DNA from: Stomorhina lunata
Taxonomy: Eukaryota > Arthropoda > Insecta > Diptera > Rhiniidae
Length of the DNA: 64,000 nt
Direction of reading: 5' to 3'
Assembly: GCA_933228675.1 (NCBI GenBank)
Contig: OW121743.1
Span: 82,894,759-82,958,758, forward strand
Part shown: positions 22,401 to 35,955 of the stretch, piece by piece
Layout: every line of letters starts with the position of its first letter
Position numbering within the stretch: position 1 is the stretch's first letter
Made by a program: the position numbers and the translations under genes
The notes under the pieces: model-generated
Told to the model about the DNA's origin: nothing
The model's input: only the letters and a program-made list of their open reading frames with translations
The model's database searches: none

Positions 22401-25062
22401 CAGTTCTCGGTTAAGTCTAGGATTAGTTTAAGACTCAGTTTTAGGTTAAGTTCTAAGTTCAGTTCTAGATTCAGTTCTAGATTCAGTTCTAAATTCAGAT
22501 CTAGGTTTACTTTTAGGTTCAGTTCTATGTTCAGTTTAGGTTCAGTTCTAGGTTAAGATCTGGGTTTAGTTCTATAGTCAGTTCTAGGTTTAGTTCTTTA
22601 TTCAGTTTTAGTCACAGTTCTGGGTTCAGTCATAGGATAATTCTTTGTTCTAGATTCAATTCTAGGCTCAGTTCTAGGACTAGTTTTAGGTTCAATTTTA
22701 GGTTAAGTTTAAAGTTCAGTTCTAGGTTCAGTTCTAGAACTGAACTAGGTTTAGTTATGGGTTCAATTCTAGGTACACTTCTGGGTTCAATTCTAGGTTC
22801 AGTTCTAGGTTTAGTTCTAGGTTCAGTTCTAGGTTCAGTTCTAGTTTCAGTTCTAAATTCAGTTCTAGGTTCAGTTCTGGGTTCAGTTCTAGGTTCAGTT
22901 CTAGGTTTAGTTCTAGGTTCAGTTCTAGGTTCAGTTCCAGGTTTAGTTCTAGGTTCAGTTCTAGGTTCAGTTCTAGGTTCAGTTCTAGGTTTAGTTCTAG
23001 GTTCAGTTCTAGGTTCAGTTCTAGATTCAGTTCTAGTTTTAGTTCTAGGTTCAGTTTTGGGTTCAGTTCTATGTTCAGTTCTAGGTTCATTTCTAGGTTC
23101 AGTTCTAGGTTCAGTTCTAGGTTCAGTTCAAAGTTCAGTTCTAGATTCAATTCTAGGCTCAGTTCTAGGACTAGTTTTAGGTTCAGTTTTAGGTTAAGTT
23201 TAAAGTTCAGTTCTAGGTTCAGTTCTAGAACTGAACTAGGTTTAGTTCTAGGTTCAATTCTAGGTACACATCTGGGTTCAATTCTAGGTACACTTCTGGG
23301 TTCAGCTTTAGGTTCATTTCTAGGTTCAGTTCTAGGTTCAGTTCTAGGTTCAGTTCTAAGTTCAGTTCTAGATTCAATTCTAGGCTCAGTTCTAGGACTA
23401 GTTTTAGGTTCAGTTTTAAGTTAAGTTTGAAGTTCAGTTCTAGGTTCAGTTCTAGAACTGAACTAGGTTTAGTTCTAGGTTCAATTCTAGGTACACTTCT
23501 GGGTTCAGTTCTAGGTTCAGTTCTAGGTTCAGTTCTAGTTTCAGTTCTAAATTCAGTTCTAGGTTCAGTTCTGGGTTCAGTTCTTGGTTCAGTTCTAGGC
23601 TTAGTTCTAGGTTCAGTTCTAGGTTCAGTTCTAGGTTTAGTTCTAGGTTCAGTTCTACTTTCAGTTCTAGATTCAGTTCTAGGTTCAGTTCTAGGTTCAG
23701 TTCTAGGTTCAGTTCTAGGTCCAGTTCTAGGTTCAGTTCTAGGTTTAGTTCTAGGTTCAGTTCTAGGTTCAGTTCTAGGTTTAGTTCTAGGTTCAGTTCT
23801 AGGTTCAGTTCTAGATTCAGTTCTAGTTTCAGTTCTAGGTTCAGTTTTGGGTTCAGTTCTATGTTCAGTTCTAGGTTCATTTCTAGGTTCAGTTCTAAGT
23901 TCAGTTCTAGGTTCAGTTCTAAGTTCAGTTCTAGATTCAATTCTAGGCTCAGTTCTAGGACTAGTTTTAGGTTCAGTTTTAGGTTAAGTTTAAAGTTCAG
24001 TTCTAGGTTCAGTTCTAGAACTGAACTAGGTTTAGTTCTAGGTTCAATTCTAGGTACACATCTGGGTTCAGTTCTAGGTACACTTCTGGGTTCAGTTTTA
24101 GGTTCATTTCTAGGTTCAGTTCTAGGTTCAGTTCTAGGTTCAGTTCTAAGTTCAGTTCTAGATTCAATTCTAGGCTCAGTTCTAGGACTAGTTTTAGGTT
24201 CAGTTTTAAGTTAAGTTTGAAGTTCAGTTTGAAGTTCAGTTCTAGGTTCAGTTCTAGAACTGAACTAGGTTTAGTTCTAGGTTCAATTCTAGGTACACTT
24301 CTGGGTTCAGTTCTAGGTTCAGTTCTAGGTTCAGTTCTAGTTTCAGTTCTAAATTCAGTTCTAGGTTCAGTTCTGGGTTCAGTTCTTGGTTCAGTTCTAG
24401 GCTTAGTTCTAGGTTCAGTTCTAGGTTCAGTTCTAGGTTTAGTTCTAGGTTCAGTTCTACTTTCAGTTCTAGATTCAGTTCTAGGTTCAGTTCTGGGTTC
24501 AGTTCTAGGTTCAGTTCTAGGTTCAGTTCTAGGTCCAGTTCTAGGTTCAGTTCTAGGTTTAGTTCTAGGTTCAGTTCTAGGTTCAGTTCTACTTTCAGTT
24601 CTAGATTCAGTTCTAGGTTCAGTTCTAGTTTCAGTTCTAGGTTCAGTTTTGGGTTCAGTTCTATGTTCAGTTCTAGGTTCATTTCTAGGTAAAGTTTAAG
24701 ATTCAGTTCTAGATTTAGTTTTGAGACTCGGTGCTATGCCCAATAGAATGCTCATTTCCAGGTTTATTTCTAAATTCAGTTAAATATTCAGTTTACATTT
24801 ATCTCTAGGCCCAGTTCCAGATTCAGTTCTCAGTTCAGTTCTTATTTTCGTTCAAGTCTCTAGTTTAGTTCTTGATTTAGTTCCATATCCAGTTCTAGGC
24901 TTAGGTCTAGGTTGAGTTTTAGGTTATACTTAAGGTTCAGTTCTAGTTTAAATTCTAGTTAAGTTTTAAATTCAGATTAAGGTCCTGTTCTAAGTTCAAT
25001 TCTAGGTTAAGTTCTAAATTCAGTTCAAAGTTCAGTTCTAGGTTCAAATCTAGCTTTATTCT
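22400..25062 (+). repeat. 12-bp satellite (GGTTCAGTTCTA) with higher-order repeats and palindromes
   Basis: About 220 copies of a 12-bp unit with variants (GGTTTAG, GATTCAG, AGTTTCAG). A higher-order module contains CTAGGACTAGTTTTAGG and a 20-bp perfect palindrome GTTCAGTTCTAGAACTGAAC. The palindrome occurs five times: 22726, 23217, 23444, 24007 and 24246 (spacings 491, 227, 563, 239). The modules alternate, giving a super-repeat of about 790-800 bp. The frames VLGSVLGS and NLELNLEL on the two strands are by-products of the 12-bp period, not proteins. Confidence 0.92.
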
Positions 25063-25064
25063 TT

Positions 25065-27605
25065 AATGGTTTTATGGTATAAATTTTTCTAAAGAAAAAT
25101 TTTTGGTATAAATTTTTATAAAGAAAATTTTTTGGTATAACAATTTTTCTATAGAAAAATTGCGTTTAACATTTTTTCAATAGAAAAATTTTTGGTATAA
25201 AAATTTTTCTATAGAAAATTTTCTTTTATACAAATTTTTCTATAGCAAATTTTTGGATGTAAAAATTTTTCTATAGAAAATTTTAAGTATAACAATTTTT
25301 CTTAAAAAATTATTCGGTACAAAAATTTTTCTATTAAAAGTTGTTAGTATAAAAATTTTTTTATAGAAAATTTTTTGGTATAAAAATTTTTTTTATAGAT
25401 TTTTTGGTATAAAAATTTTTTTATTGAAAATTTTTTGATACAAAAATTTTTCTAAAAAAATTTTTTGGTTTAAAAATTTTTCTATAGAAATTTTTTTGGT
25501 ATAAAAATTTTTCTATTGAAAACAATTTTTTGGTGTAAAAATTTTTGTATAGAAAATGTTTCTATAGAAAATTATATGTTAAAATTCTTTTCTATATAAA
25601 ATTTTTTCTTATAACAACATTTTTATAGAAATTTTTTGGCATACAAATTTTTCTGTTCAAATTTTTTTAGTATAAAAATTTATCTATAGAAAATTTTTCG
25701 TTAAAATTTTTTAGTAAAAATTTTTCGTTGTAAAAATTTTTCTATAAAAAAATTCTTGGTATAAAAATTTGTCTATAGAAAATTTTCTGGTACAAACATT
25801 TTTCTAAAGAAAATTTTAAGGTATACAAATGTTTCTGTTGAAAATTTTTTTATAAAAAATTTTTTGGTATAAAAATTTTTCCATAGAAAATGTTTGGATA
25901 TAAAAATTTTTCTATAGAAAATTTTAGAAAATATAAATATTTTTCTAAAATTTTAAGGTAGAAAAATTATTCTATAGAAAATTTTTTGATATAAATTTTT
26001 TTCTATAGAAAATTTTTTGATATAAAATTTTTTGACATAAAATTTTTTCTATAGAAAATTTTTTGGTGTAAAATTTTTTCTATAGAAAATTTTTTGGTAT
26101 AAAAATTTTTTTATAGAAAATTTTTTGGTATAAAAAATTTTTTATAAAAAATATTAATATCAAAAAAAAAAAAAGATTTGGTATACACATTTTTCAAATA
26201 AAAATTTCTTGGTGTAAACATTTTTTTTATAGAACATTTGTTGGTAAATAAAGTTTTCTATAAAAAATTTGTTTAATAGAAAATTTTTGGGTAAAAATTT
26301 TTTTTTATCGAAAATTTTTTGGTAAAAAAATTTTTCTATAAAAAGTTGTTTGGTATAACAATTTTTCTATAGAAAATTTTTTGGTACAAAAATTTCACTA
26401 AAAAAAATTTTTTGGTACAAAAATTTTTCTAAAGAAAATTTTTTGGTAAAAATATTTTTCTACAAAAAATTTATCGGTACAAAAATTTTTCAATAGAAAA
26501 TTTTTTGGTACAAAAATTTTTCTTTAAAAAATTTTTTGCTACAAAAATTTTTCTATAGAAAATTTTTTGGTACAAAAATTTTTCTTTAAAAAATTTTTTG
26601 GTACAAAAATTTTTCTATAGAAAATTTTTTGGTACAAAAATTTTTCTATAGAAAATTGTTTGGTACAAAAATTTTTCTATAGAAAATTGTTTGGTACAAA
26701 AATTTTTCTATAGAAAATTTTTTGGTACAAAAATTTTTCTATAGAAAATTTCTTGGTACAAAAATTTTTCTATAGAAAATTTTTTGGTACAAAAATTTTT
26801 CTATAGAAAATTTTTTGGTACAAAAATTTTTCTATAGAAAATTTTTTGGTATAAAAATTTTTCTATAAAAAATTTTTTGGTATAAAAATTTTTCTATAGA
26901 AAATTACAAAAATTTTTCTATAGACAATTTTTTTGCAGAAAAATTTTTCTATACAAATTTTTTTTCTATAGAAATTTTTTTGGTACAAAAATATTTCTGT
27001 AGAAAATTTTTTGGTAAAAAAATATTTCTATAGAAAATTTTTTTGTATAAAATTTTTTTTACTAAATTTTTTTTTGTAGAAAAATTTTTTTAAGAAAAAT
27101 TTTTTGTTAGAAAATATTTTGGTATAACAATTTTTCTATAGAAAATTTTTTTATATAAAATTTCATGGTATAAAATTTTTTCTATAGAAATTTTTTTGGC
27201 ATATAACATTTTCTATAGAAAATTTGTTGATAAAAAATTTGTCTAGAAAAACATTTTTCAATAGAGAATTTTTTGGAAAAAAAAATATATAGAAATTTTT
27301 TTATTATAAAAATTTTTCACAGAAAATTATTTGGTATAAAAATTTTTTTATAGAAACTTTTTTGGAAAAAAAATATTTTCTATAAAAGTTTTTCTATAGA
27401 AAATTTTTTGCTAAAATTTCTTCTAGAAATCTTTTGGTAAAAAGATTTGTCTAGAAATTTTTTACTAAGAAAATTTTTTTATGAAAAAAAAAATTTCAAT
27501 AGAATTTTTTTGCTAAAAAAAATTTCAATAGAATTTTTTTGCTAAAAAATGTTTCTATAGAAATTTTTTTGCAAGAAAATTTGTCTGTAAAAATTTATTT
27601 GGTAT
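25065..27605 (+). repeat. 31-bp satellite, GGTATAAAAATTTTTCTATAG type
   Basis: About 82 units with key boxes TTGGTATAAAAATTTTT or TTGGTACAAAAA and CTATAGAAAA, joined directly to the 12-bp array. Units between 26480 and 26880 use GGTACAAAAA and are the most uniform. Confidence 0.9.
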
Positions 27606-28830
27606 AATTCCTCGCTTAATTATGACATTTTACAAAGACAATATATTTTGTATTTATTCTGTCACGTAAATAAGATCTAGAATTAGGAATACTCCTTCAA
27701 CATTTTTTTGGTTTTATGAAAAAAAAAAACTGTTTTTACAATAACAATTGATTGTAATAAAGTGCAATACACTTAGCAATTTCTCAAAATCTAATTTATT
27801 TTAGAATTTCTTCTTATTCTTGACCCATTTCTCATTATTAGCTATTAAATTTTTCTACTACTCGTGTTTGCAAATTTTGCGTGATAATATGTTGACCGCT
27901 TGAGTAAATGAATGAATGAATTACTGAAAAACAAAGTATGTATTCCTATAAATAAAATAAATTGTAATTTATTTCACGTATCAATTTTTATTATAAATAA
28001 AAATGAGTACGATACTCGTACTCCTGCCGATTATTATGATGATGATGATGATGATGATTGAAAACGGTCTATAAATATTTAAAAATAATTATAAATGTTA
28101 TGTACATTTTATCATATGCGAATGAATACCTACTTATATTATTCATTTGGAATTTTTAATTTTAATATTATAGTTTGCCTTTTAAAACAATTCTGTATAA
28201 TTAAAATATGTACAACATTTTAACTCACAAACACTCAAGCGGATATATTCAGACCATTTTTAAAAACAGTTAAAAGTTCTATGTTGCGGCTGGTATAGAG
28301 AAACCCAGTAAGAAAATTATATTACTCGTTTACCTACTTTGCATACATATAATATTTTTCATATAACTTAGAACAAAAATCTAATAAAATCTGACAAGAT
28401 CTGTACAAGTAATTTTTTTGGTTCCATATAATGTGTGTAGAAAAGAAAGAATGAGATTTCTAATCGGAATGGAAATAGAAAATATGTTCATAACTTTGTC
28501 TCTCCTTCAAAATCTGCGTAGTACCAAAATCCCGGATTTAATTTACAATTTTAAATTCTTGTTTGATAATAACATTTTTTGCTGGGATATTGTTCAATGA
28601 TGTACAATAAGCCTTTACTTGCGAGTACTGTATTTTGTAGTACTAAGTATTTATTTCAGTTATTGGATTCCGGCATTTCGTTTATGTATTTAATGCGATC
28701 GTGCCCCGCATTCATAATGTATCATTATGAGAAATAGTTTTTTATGCATAATTTTAATTAAAACATAACTAATAATTACACTGTGCTAGCTACAAAAATT
28801 ATAAAAAATGTATAATAAAATTAAAAAAAA
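27605..28830. other. Single-copy spacer with a (GAT)n microsatellite
   Basis: About 1.2 kb without recognised genes. (GAT)8 lies at 28035-28058. An isolated 60-codon + strand frame at 28418-28600 lacks a signal, splice context or domain and is not called. Confidence 0.5.
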
Positions 28831-28834
28831 GTTT

Positions 28835-31690
28835 AACCCAAATATTTTTCTTAGAAAATCTTTGTCATCAAAATTTAGATATAGCAAATTTGTTGGTATA
28901 CAAATTTTTGTATATAATATTTTTCGGTATAAAAATGTTCTATAGAAAAATTTTCGGTATAAAAATTTTTCTATAGAAAATTTTTCGGTAAAAAAATTTT
29001 CATTACAAAAATTTTTCGATAGAAAAGTTTTCGTTACAAAAATTTTTCTATAGAAATTTTTTTCTTTACAAAAATTTGTCTATAGAAAATTTTTTGGTAT
29101 AAAAATTTTTCTATAGAAAATTTTTTGGTATAAAAATTTTTCCATAGAAAATTTTTTGGTATAAAAATTTTTCTAGAGAAAATTTTTTGGTATAAAAATA
29201 TTTCTATAGAAAAATTTTCGGTATACAAATTTTTCTATAGAAATTTTTTCGGTATAAAAATTTTTCTATAAAAAAGTTTTTCGGTATAAAAATTTTTCTA
29301 TAAAAAAGATTTTCGGTATAAAAATTTTTCTATAAAAAAAATTTTCGGTATAAAAATTTTTCTAAAAAAAAAAAAAAAATCGGTATAAAAACTTTTGTAT
29401 AGAAAATTTTTCGGTATAAAATTTTTCGATAGAAAATGTTTCTTTATAAAAATGATTCTAAGAAAATTTTTTGGTATACAAATTTTTCTATAGAAAATTT
29501 TTCGGTATAAAAATTTTTCTTTAGAAAATTTTTCGGTATAAAAATTTTTCTATAGAAAATTTTTCGGTATAAAAATTTTTCTATAGAAAATTTTTCGGTA
29601 TAACATTTTTTCTATAGAAATTTTTTTGGTATAAAAATTTTTACATAGAAAATTTTTTGGTATAAAAATTTTTCTAGAGAAAATTTTTTGGTATAAAAAT
29701 TTTTCTATAGAAAATTTTTTAATATAAAAATTTTTCGGTGTAAAAATTTTTCTATAGAAAATTTTTTGGTATAAAAATTGTTCTATAGAAAAATTTTCGG
29801 TACAAAAATATTTCTAGAGAAAATTTTTCGGTATAAAAATTTTTCTGTAGAAAATTTTTTGGTATAAAAATTTTTCTAAAGAAAATATTTGGATATAAAA
29901 ATTTTCTATAGAAAATTTTTCGGTATAAAAATTTTTCTACACAAAATTTTTTGCTAAAAAATTCTAATGAAAATTTTTTGGTATATAAATTTTTTATAGA
30001 AAATTTTTTGGTATAAAAATGTTTCTATAGAAAATTTTTCGGTACAAATAATTTTCATTACAAAAATTTTTCTATAGAGAAGTTTTCGTTACAAAAATTT
30101 TTCTATAGAAATTTTATTCGTTACAAAAATTTTTCTATAGAAAATTTGTCGTTAAAAAAATTTTTCTGTAGAAAATTTTTCGTTACAAAATTTTTTCTAT
30201 AAAAAGTTTTTCGCTATAAAAATTGTTCTATGGAAAATTTTTGGGTATACAAATTTTTCTGTAGAAAATTTTTCTGTATACAAATTTTTTCGTACTAAAA
30301 TTTTTCTGTAAAAAATTTTTTGGCATCAAAATTTTTCTATATAAAATTTTTCGGTATAAAAATATTTCTAAAGAAAATTTATCGGTACTAAAATTTGTCT
30401 TTAGAAAAGTGTTCAGTACAAAAAATTTTCTATAGAAAATCTTACGGTATAAAAATTGTTCCATAGAAAATTTTTCGGTATAAACATTTTTCTATAGAAT
30501 ATTTTTCGGTATAAAAATTTTTCTGTAGAAATAGTTTTTGGTATAAAAAATTTTTTAGTATAAAAATTTTTCTATAGAAAATCTTTCGGTTTAAAAATTT
30601 TTCTATGGAAAATGTTTCGGTTTAAAAATTTTTCAGTATAATAATTTTTTCAGTATAATAATTTTTCTATACAACTTTTCGGTATAAGAAATTTCCTATA
30701 GAAAATTTTTCGGTATAAAAATTTGCCTATAAAACATTTTTCGCTACAAAAATTTTTCTATAGAAAATTTTTCGGTATTAAAATGTTTAGGTAAAAAAAT
30801 TTTCAATCAAAAATTTAGGGGTATAAAAATTTTTCTATACAAAATTTTTCGATATAAAAATTTGTCTATAGAAAATTTGTAGTGTTTAAAATGTTCGTTA
30901 TTACAATTTTTCGGTATAAAAGATTTCATATAAAAAATTTTTCGGTATACAAATTTTTTGTTATAAAAATGTGTCTATAAAATATTTGTTGGTATAAACA
31001 TTTTTTGGTATAAACATTTTTCTATAGAAATTTTTTTTGCTTAAAGGTTCGTCTATAGAACATTTTTTATTTACAATTTTTTTTACAGAAAAATTTGTTG
31101 GTATAAAAATTTTTCTATAGAAAATTTTTCGGTATAAAAATTTTTCTATAGAAAATTTTTCGGTATAAAAATTTTTCTATAGAAAATTTTTCGGTATAAA
31201 AATTTTTCTATAGAAAATTTTTCGGTATAAAAATTTTTCTATAGAAAATTTTTCGGTATAAAAATTTCTCTATAGAAAATTTTTCGGTATAAAAATTTTT
31301 CTATAGAAAATTTTTCGGTATAAAAATTTTTCTATAGAAAATTTTTCGGTATAAAAATTTTTCTATAGAAAATTTTTCGGTATAAAAATTTTTCTATAGA
31401 AAATTTTTCGGTATAAAAATTTTTCTATAGAAAATTTTTCGGTATAAAAATTTTTCTATAGAAAATTTTTCGGTATAAAAATTTTTTAGAAAAATTTTCT
31501 ATAGAAAATTTGTTCTAATCCAAAAAAAAAAAAAATCAATAGAAAATCTTATCTAAAACGAAAAATTTTATATGGAAAATTTTTTCTAAAACGAAAAATT
31601 TTATATAAAAATTTTTTTCTAAAACGAAAAGTTTTCAATAGAAAATTGTTTATAAGACGAAAAATTTTCTATTGAATAATTTACATACAA
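28835..31690 (+). repeat. 31-bp satellite, TTCGGTATAAAAATTTTTCTATAG type
   Basis: About 90 units. The outer parts are diverged, while 31090-31490 is nearly perfect. The last 200 bases turn into CTAAAACGAAAAATTTTATA variants. It is the same subfamily as the block at 39225-41165 and, inverted, 35955-38460. Confidence 0.9.
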
Positions 31691-32755
31691 AAATTAGTTT
31701 TACATATATTTTTGCCAGCCTGGTGTAATTATTTTAATTTTTATTCTATTTTATATATTTGGTTATGCTCTTTGTTGTTGCTGATTATTTTTAATATTCA
31801 TTAAATTTTTTAAATAATTTTTTAGTTTACTTTTATGTATTAGAGGAAATAAAACTGCATAATGTGACGTTAAATTTGGATAAAATATGGCAACAAGTCA
31901 ATTATTTAATAGGAGATAGATATAAGGGAAAATTATTTTAGATAGGTAATGTCTTGTCGTCTGTATAAATAAAACTTATTTAAATATTAAATTTGTATAA
32001 TTTACTTATCCATTTAATATTATCCCAATTCTTTTTACATAATAACACTTTAATAAAGATATATAATATTTATTGTCATTAATGAACCCCTCAATTCAAA
32101 GAATTTCGTCGAGAACATTATTTGCAAAAAACATATTTTGTTAATTAATATACCCTGGGGTCTCATGGACGTAAAACAAAACATGACCATAAATCGTTAG
32201 CTTTCAAAATTATCCCTAAATAAAAACTTTGTAAATAACAATTGTCTAACAATATCCTTTTTGCTCTCTTAGTACTTGTAAATAAGTAAAAATAACCCTT
32301 TTCATTTGTTTTGGTTACCAATAAAGGCAACAAAACAAGAGGAAAAGCCCCTCTTAAAATAACATTTTTACTCTAATAAATAACAATTTAAAATATTTAA
32401 CTCCCAACATTTAAAACGCAATAAACCCCAACACTTAAGAGCTAGAGCAGAGCTTCAGTTGGGAAATATTAAGGGGGGGGCTATAAAAGAAAATGCTGGT
32501 CACAAGGAGAATTTTATGGAAGAAGATTGATTTATAAACTTAATAATAACATCATCATTAAATAGTATTGTTGCACTGAAAGCTTTTTACTACAAAAAGC
32601 AGTGGAAAAATAACAATATCTTCTTCTAATTCTTGCGTTTGATGCCCTACATGGGGTTAGGTTAGCAAAGCTTATACTGCCGTTTGTAACGCACTTTAAT
32701 TACAATTATATCGTTCGGTTGGGAATCACTTCTGAAGACAATTTTTTAAAAAGTA
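31690..32755. other. Single-copy spacer
   Basis: About 1.07 kb with no recognised gene. A G8 run lies at about 32473. The sequence is ordinary AT-rich intergenic DNA. Confidence 0.5.
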
Positions 32756-32757
32756 AA

Positions 32758-34935
32758 ATATCAAAAATTGTATACCAAAAATTTTCCTATAGAAAAATTT
32801 TATACTAAAAATTTTTCTATAGAAAAAATTTTATACCAAAAATTTTTCTATTGAAAAAATTTTATACCAAAAATATTTCTATAGAAAAAATTTTATACAA
32901 AAAACTTTTCTATAGAAACAATTTTATACCAAACATTTTTCTATAGGAAAAATTTTACACCAAAAATTTTTCTATAAAAAAAAATTATACAAAAAACTTT
33001 TCTATAGAAAAATTCTTATATAGAAATAATTATATACCAAAAAAATTTTCTATAGAGAAAATTTTATACCAAATATTTTTCTATGGAAATAATTAAGATC
33101 AAAAAATTTTTAAAGGAAAAATTGTTTACAAACATTTTTCTATAGAAAAAATTTTATACCAAAAATTTTTCGTTAGAAAAAATTTTATACAAAACATTTT
33201 TCCATAAAAAAAACGTTAAACCAATAATTTTTCTATAAAAAAAATTTACACTAAAAATTTTTCTATAGAAAAAATTAAACCAAAAATTTTTCTATAGAAA
33301 AAAATTTATAAAAAAAATTTTTCTATAAAAAAATTTTACACTAAAAATTTTTCTATAGAAAATATTTTTTACCAAAAATTTTTCTATAGAAAATATTGTA
33401 TACAAAAAACTTTTCTACAGAACAAATTTTATACCAAAAACTTTTTCTATAGAAAAAAATGTATACCAAAAATTTTTCTATAGAAATAATTTTGTTCCAA
33501 AAATGTTTCTATAGAAAAAAATTGTATACTAAAAACTTTTCTATAGAAACAATTTTATACCAAAAGCTTTTTCTGGAGAAAAAATTTTATGCCAAAAATT
33601 TTTCTATAGAAAAAATTTTATAGAAAAAAATTTTCTATATAAAAATTTTTATATAGAAATAATTTTATACCAAAAATTTTTCCTATAGAGAAAATTGTAT
33701 ACCAAATATTTCTCTACTGAAAAAATTTTTTCTAAAGAAACAATTTAGATCAAAATTTTTTTAAAGAAAAAATTATATGCCAAACATTTTTTCTATAGAA
33801 AAAAATGTATCTCAAAAATTTTTCTTTATAAAAAATTTTATACCAAAAATTTTTTTAAAGAAAAAATTTAATATCAAAATTTTTTTTAGAAAACGTTTTC
33901 TATAGAAAAAATTTTATAGCAAAAATTTTTCTATAGAAAAATTTTTATATAGAAATAATTTTATACCAAAAATTTTTTTCTATAGAGAATATTCTATAGA
34001 AATAATTAAGATCAAACATGTTTTAAAGGAAAAATTGTATACAAACATTTTTCTGTAAAAAAAAATTTATATCAAAAATTTTTCTTTAGAAAAAATTGTA
34101 TACCAAAAATTTTGCATTGAAAAAATTGTTTACAAAAAATTTTTCTTTAGAAAAAAAGTTAAACCAATAATTTTTCTATAGAAACAATTTTATACCAAAA
34201 ATTTTTCTAGAGAAAAAAATTTTATACGAAAAATTTGTCCATAAAAAACTTTCATACTAAGAATTTTTCTATAGAAAAAATTATATACCAAAAATTTTTC
34301 TATAGAAAAAATTTTATACCAAAAATTTTTCTATAGCAAAAAATTTAATACCAAAAATTTTTCTATAGAAAAAATTTTATACCAAAAAATTTTCTAAAGA
34401 AAAAATTTTTTACTAAAAATTTTTCTATAGAAAAAATTGTATATAGAAAAATTTTATATAAAAATTTAAGATAGAAAAAATTTTATATCAAAAACTTTTT
34501 CCATAGAAAAAATTTTTTTATAGAAAAAAATTTTCCATAGAAAAAATTTCATACCAAAAATTTTTCGTTAGAAAAAATTTTATACAAAAAAGTTTTCTAT
34601 AAAAAAAATTTTATACCAAAAATTTTTCTATAGAAAAAATTGTATACAAAAAAGTTTTCCATAGACAAAATTTTATACAAAAAAGTTTTCTATAGCAAAA
34701 ATTGTATACAAAAAACTTTTCTATAGACAAATTTTTATACCGAAAATGTTTCTATAAAAGAAAATTGTATACCAAAAATTTTTTATAGAAAAAATTTAAA
34801 ACCAAAAATTTTTCTATAGAAAAAATAATATATCAAAATTTTTTCCATAAAAAATATTTTATACCAACACTTTTTTACACTAAAAATTTTATACTAAAAA
34901 TTTTTCTATAGAAAATATTTTACAGCAAAAAATTG
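32758..34935 (-). repeat. 31-bp satellite, TATACCAAAAATTTTTCTATAG type (reverse)
   Basis: About 70 diverged units. The reverse complement reads GGTATAAAATTTTTTCTATAG, so this is the subfamily of 25065-27605 in opposite orientation. Confidence 0.88.
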
Positions 34936-35955
34936 TTCACGTTTATAAAGAAAAGCATATTTTATAAAGAAAACAACTTTTTAACAAAAAAGTACCTTTT
35001 TTTAAAAAGTACCTTAATATTCTATAAAAGAAATTATTATTTTCTATCTATAACTTAAGTAAATTAAGTATCTTTTTTAAAAAGGTACCTTATTTTAAGG
35101 TTAAGAAAGGAGAATACATTTTTTCAAAAATATACCTTTATTATAAAAGGTACCATTTTTAAGGAAAAAGTAACTTTTGTAGTCAAAATATTATTTAATG
35201 TGAAAGGTATATGTTAGTTGTTCGTTACCAACTTTTATACCTCCCAACTTGTTTATTTTCCAGTATATGTTTTGGCTTCTTTTATTCCTTTACTTTTTTA
35301 CAAAAGCAAGTTTTATTGTACAATGATGACCTTCTCATTCTTTATCCATCTCAAAAAAATAACACCAAATACACCAAAGCAACCGCCATAGTAACGCCAA
35401 CAAGAATAACTAAAAGATGAACATTTATACTGATCCCAATGTTTCTAGAGCTTTGCCACCAAAATAAACGACTGGGATAATTTAACAACTTCTGTTCTTT
35501 GGCTGATTGTACTCGTACAGGAGCACCAGAATTGACAACGATACATCTTTTTTCCTGTTTATTTATTCTTGATAGTTTAAGCTGTTTAGAGTTTTTTCCT
35601 CAAACTATTTTCTTTAAACGTTTTCACCGAAATTTCTATTTTAAACTAAAAATGAAATTCCATTTAAACGTTTTGAAGCGAAAAAAAAAGAACAAGTATT
35701 TTTTCCAACTAATATTGATTCCACCGAAGAAAAGAAAAAAACGTGCCTGAATGGATTTTTCTATGTATATAAGTAGATATATATGTTCAAATGGCATTTA
35801 CTTGGATCCTTCATTAGATGTATTGGTTTCAAAATGGCCTGGAGCAAAAAAAAATAGAAGAGCTTGAGTTTGTATGTGCTGTTTTCAAAGGTGCATACAA
35901 AATAACAATAGACAGGAAATTAAAGGAGTTAATTAATTAAATTCAAACAAAGAAA
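34935..35955. other. Spacer with AAAGTACCTT motifs
   Basis: At 34990-35160, copies of AAAAGTACCTT occur in both orientations; the motif reappears at 38250 and 38425, at the far end of the next satellite block. The remaining approximately 800 bases have no recognisable gene; the short frames at 35211 and 35499 show no domain or splice context. Confidence 0.5.

Noticed and set aside
22755..24699. Long frames encoding VLGSVLGS and NLELNLEL repeats
   Set aside because: Products of a 12-bp satellite. Overlapping frames on both strands are equally open.
35211..35750. Two short + strand frames (69 and 83 codons)
   Set aside because: No signal peptide with splice context, low-complexity Phe/Lys composition, no family resemblance.
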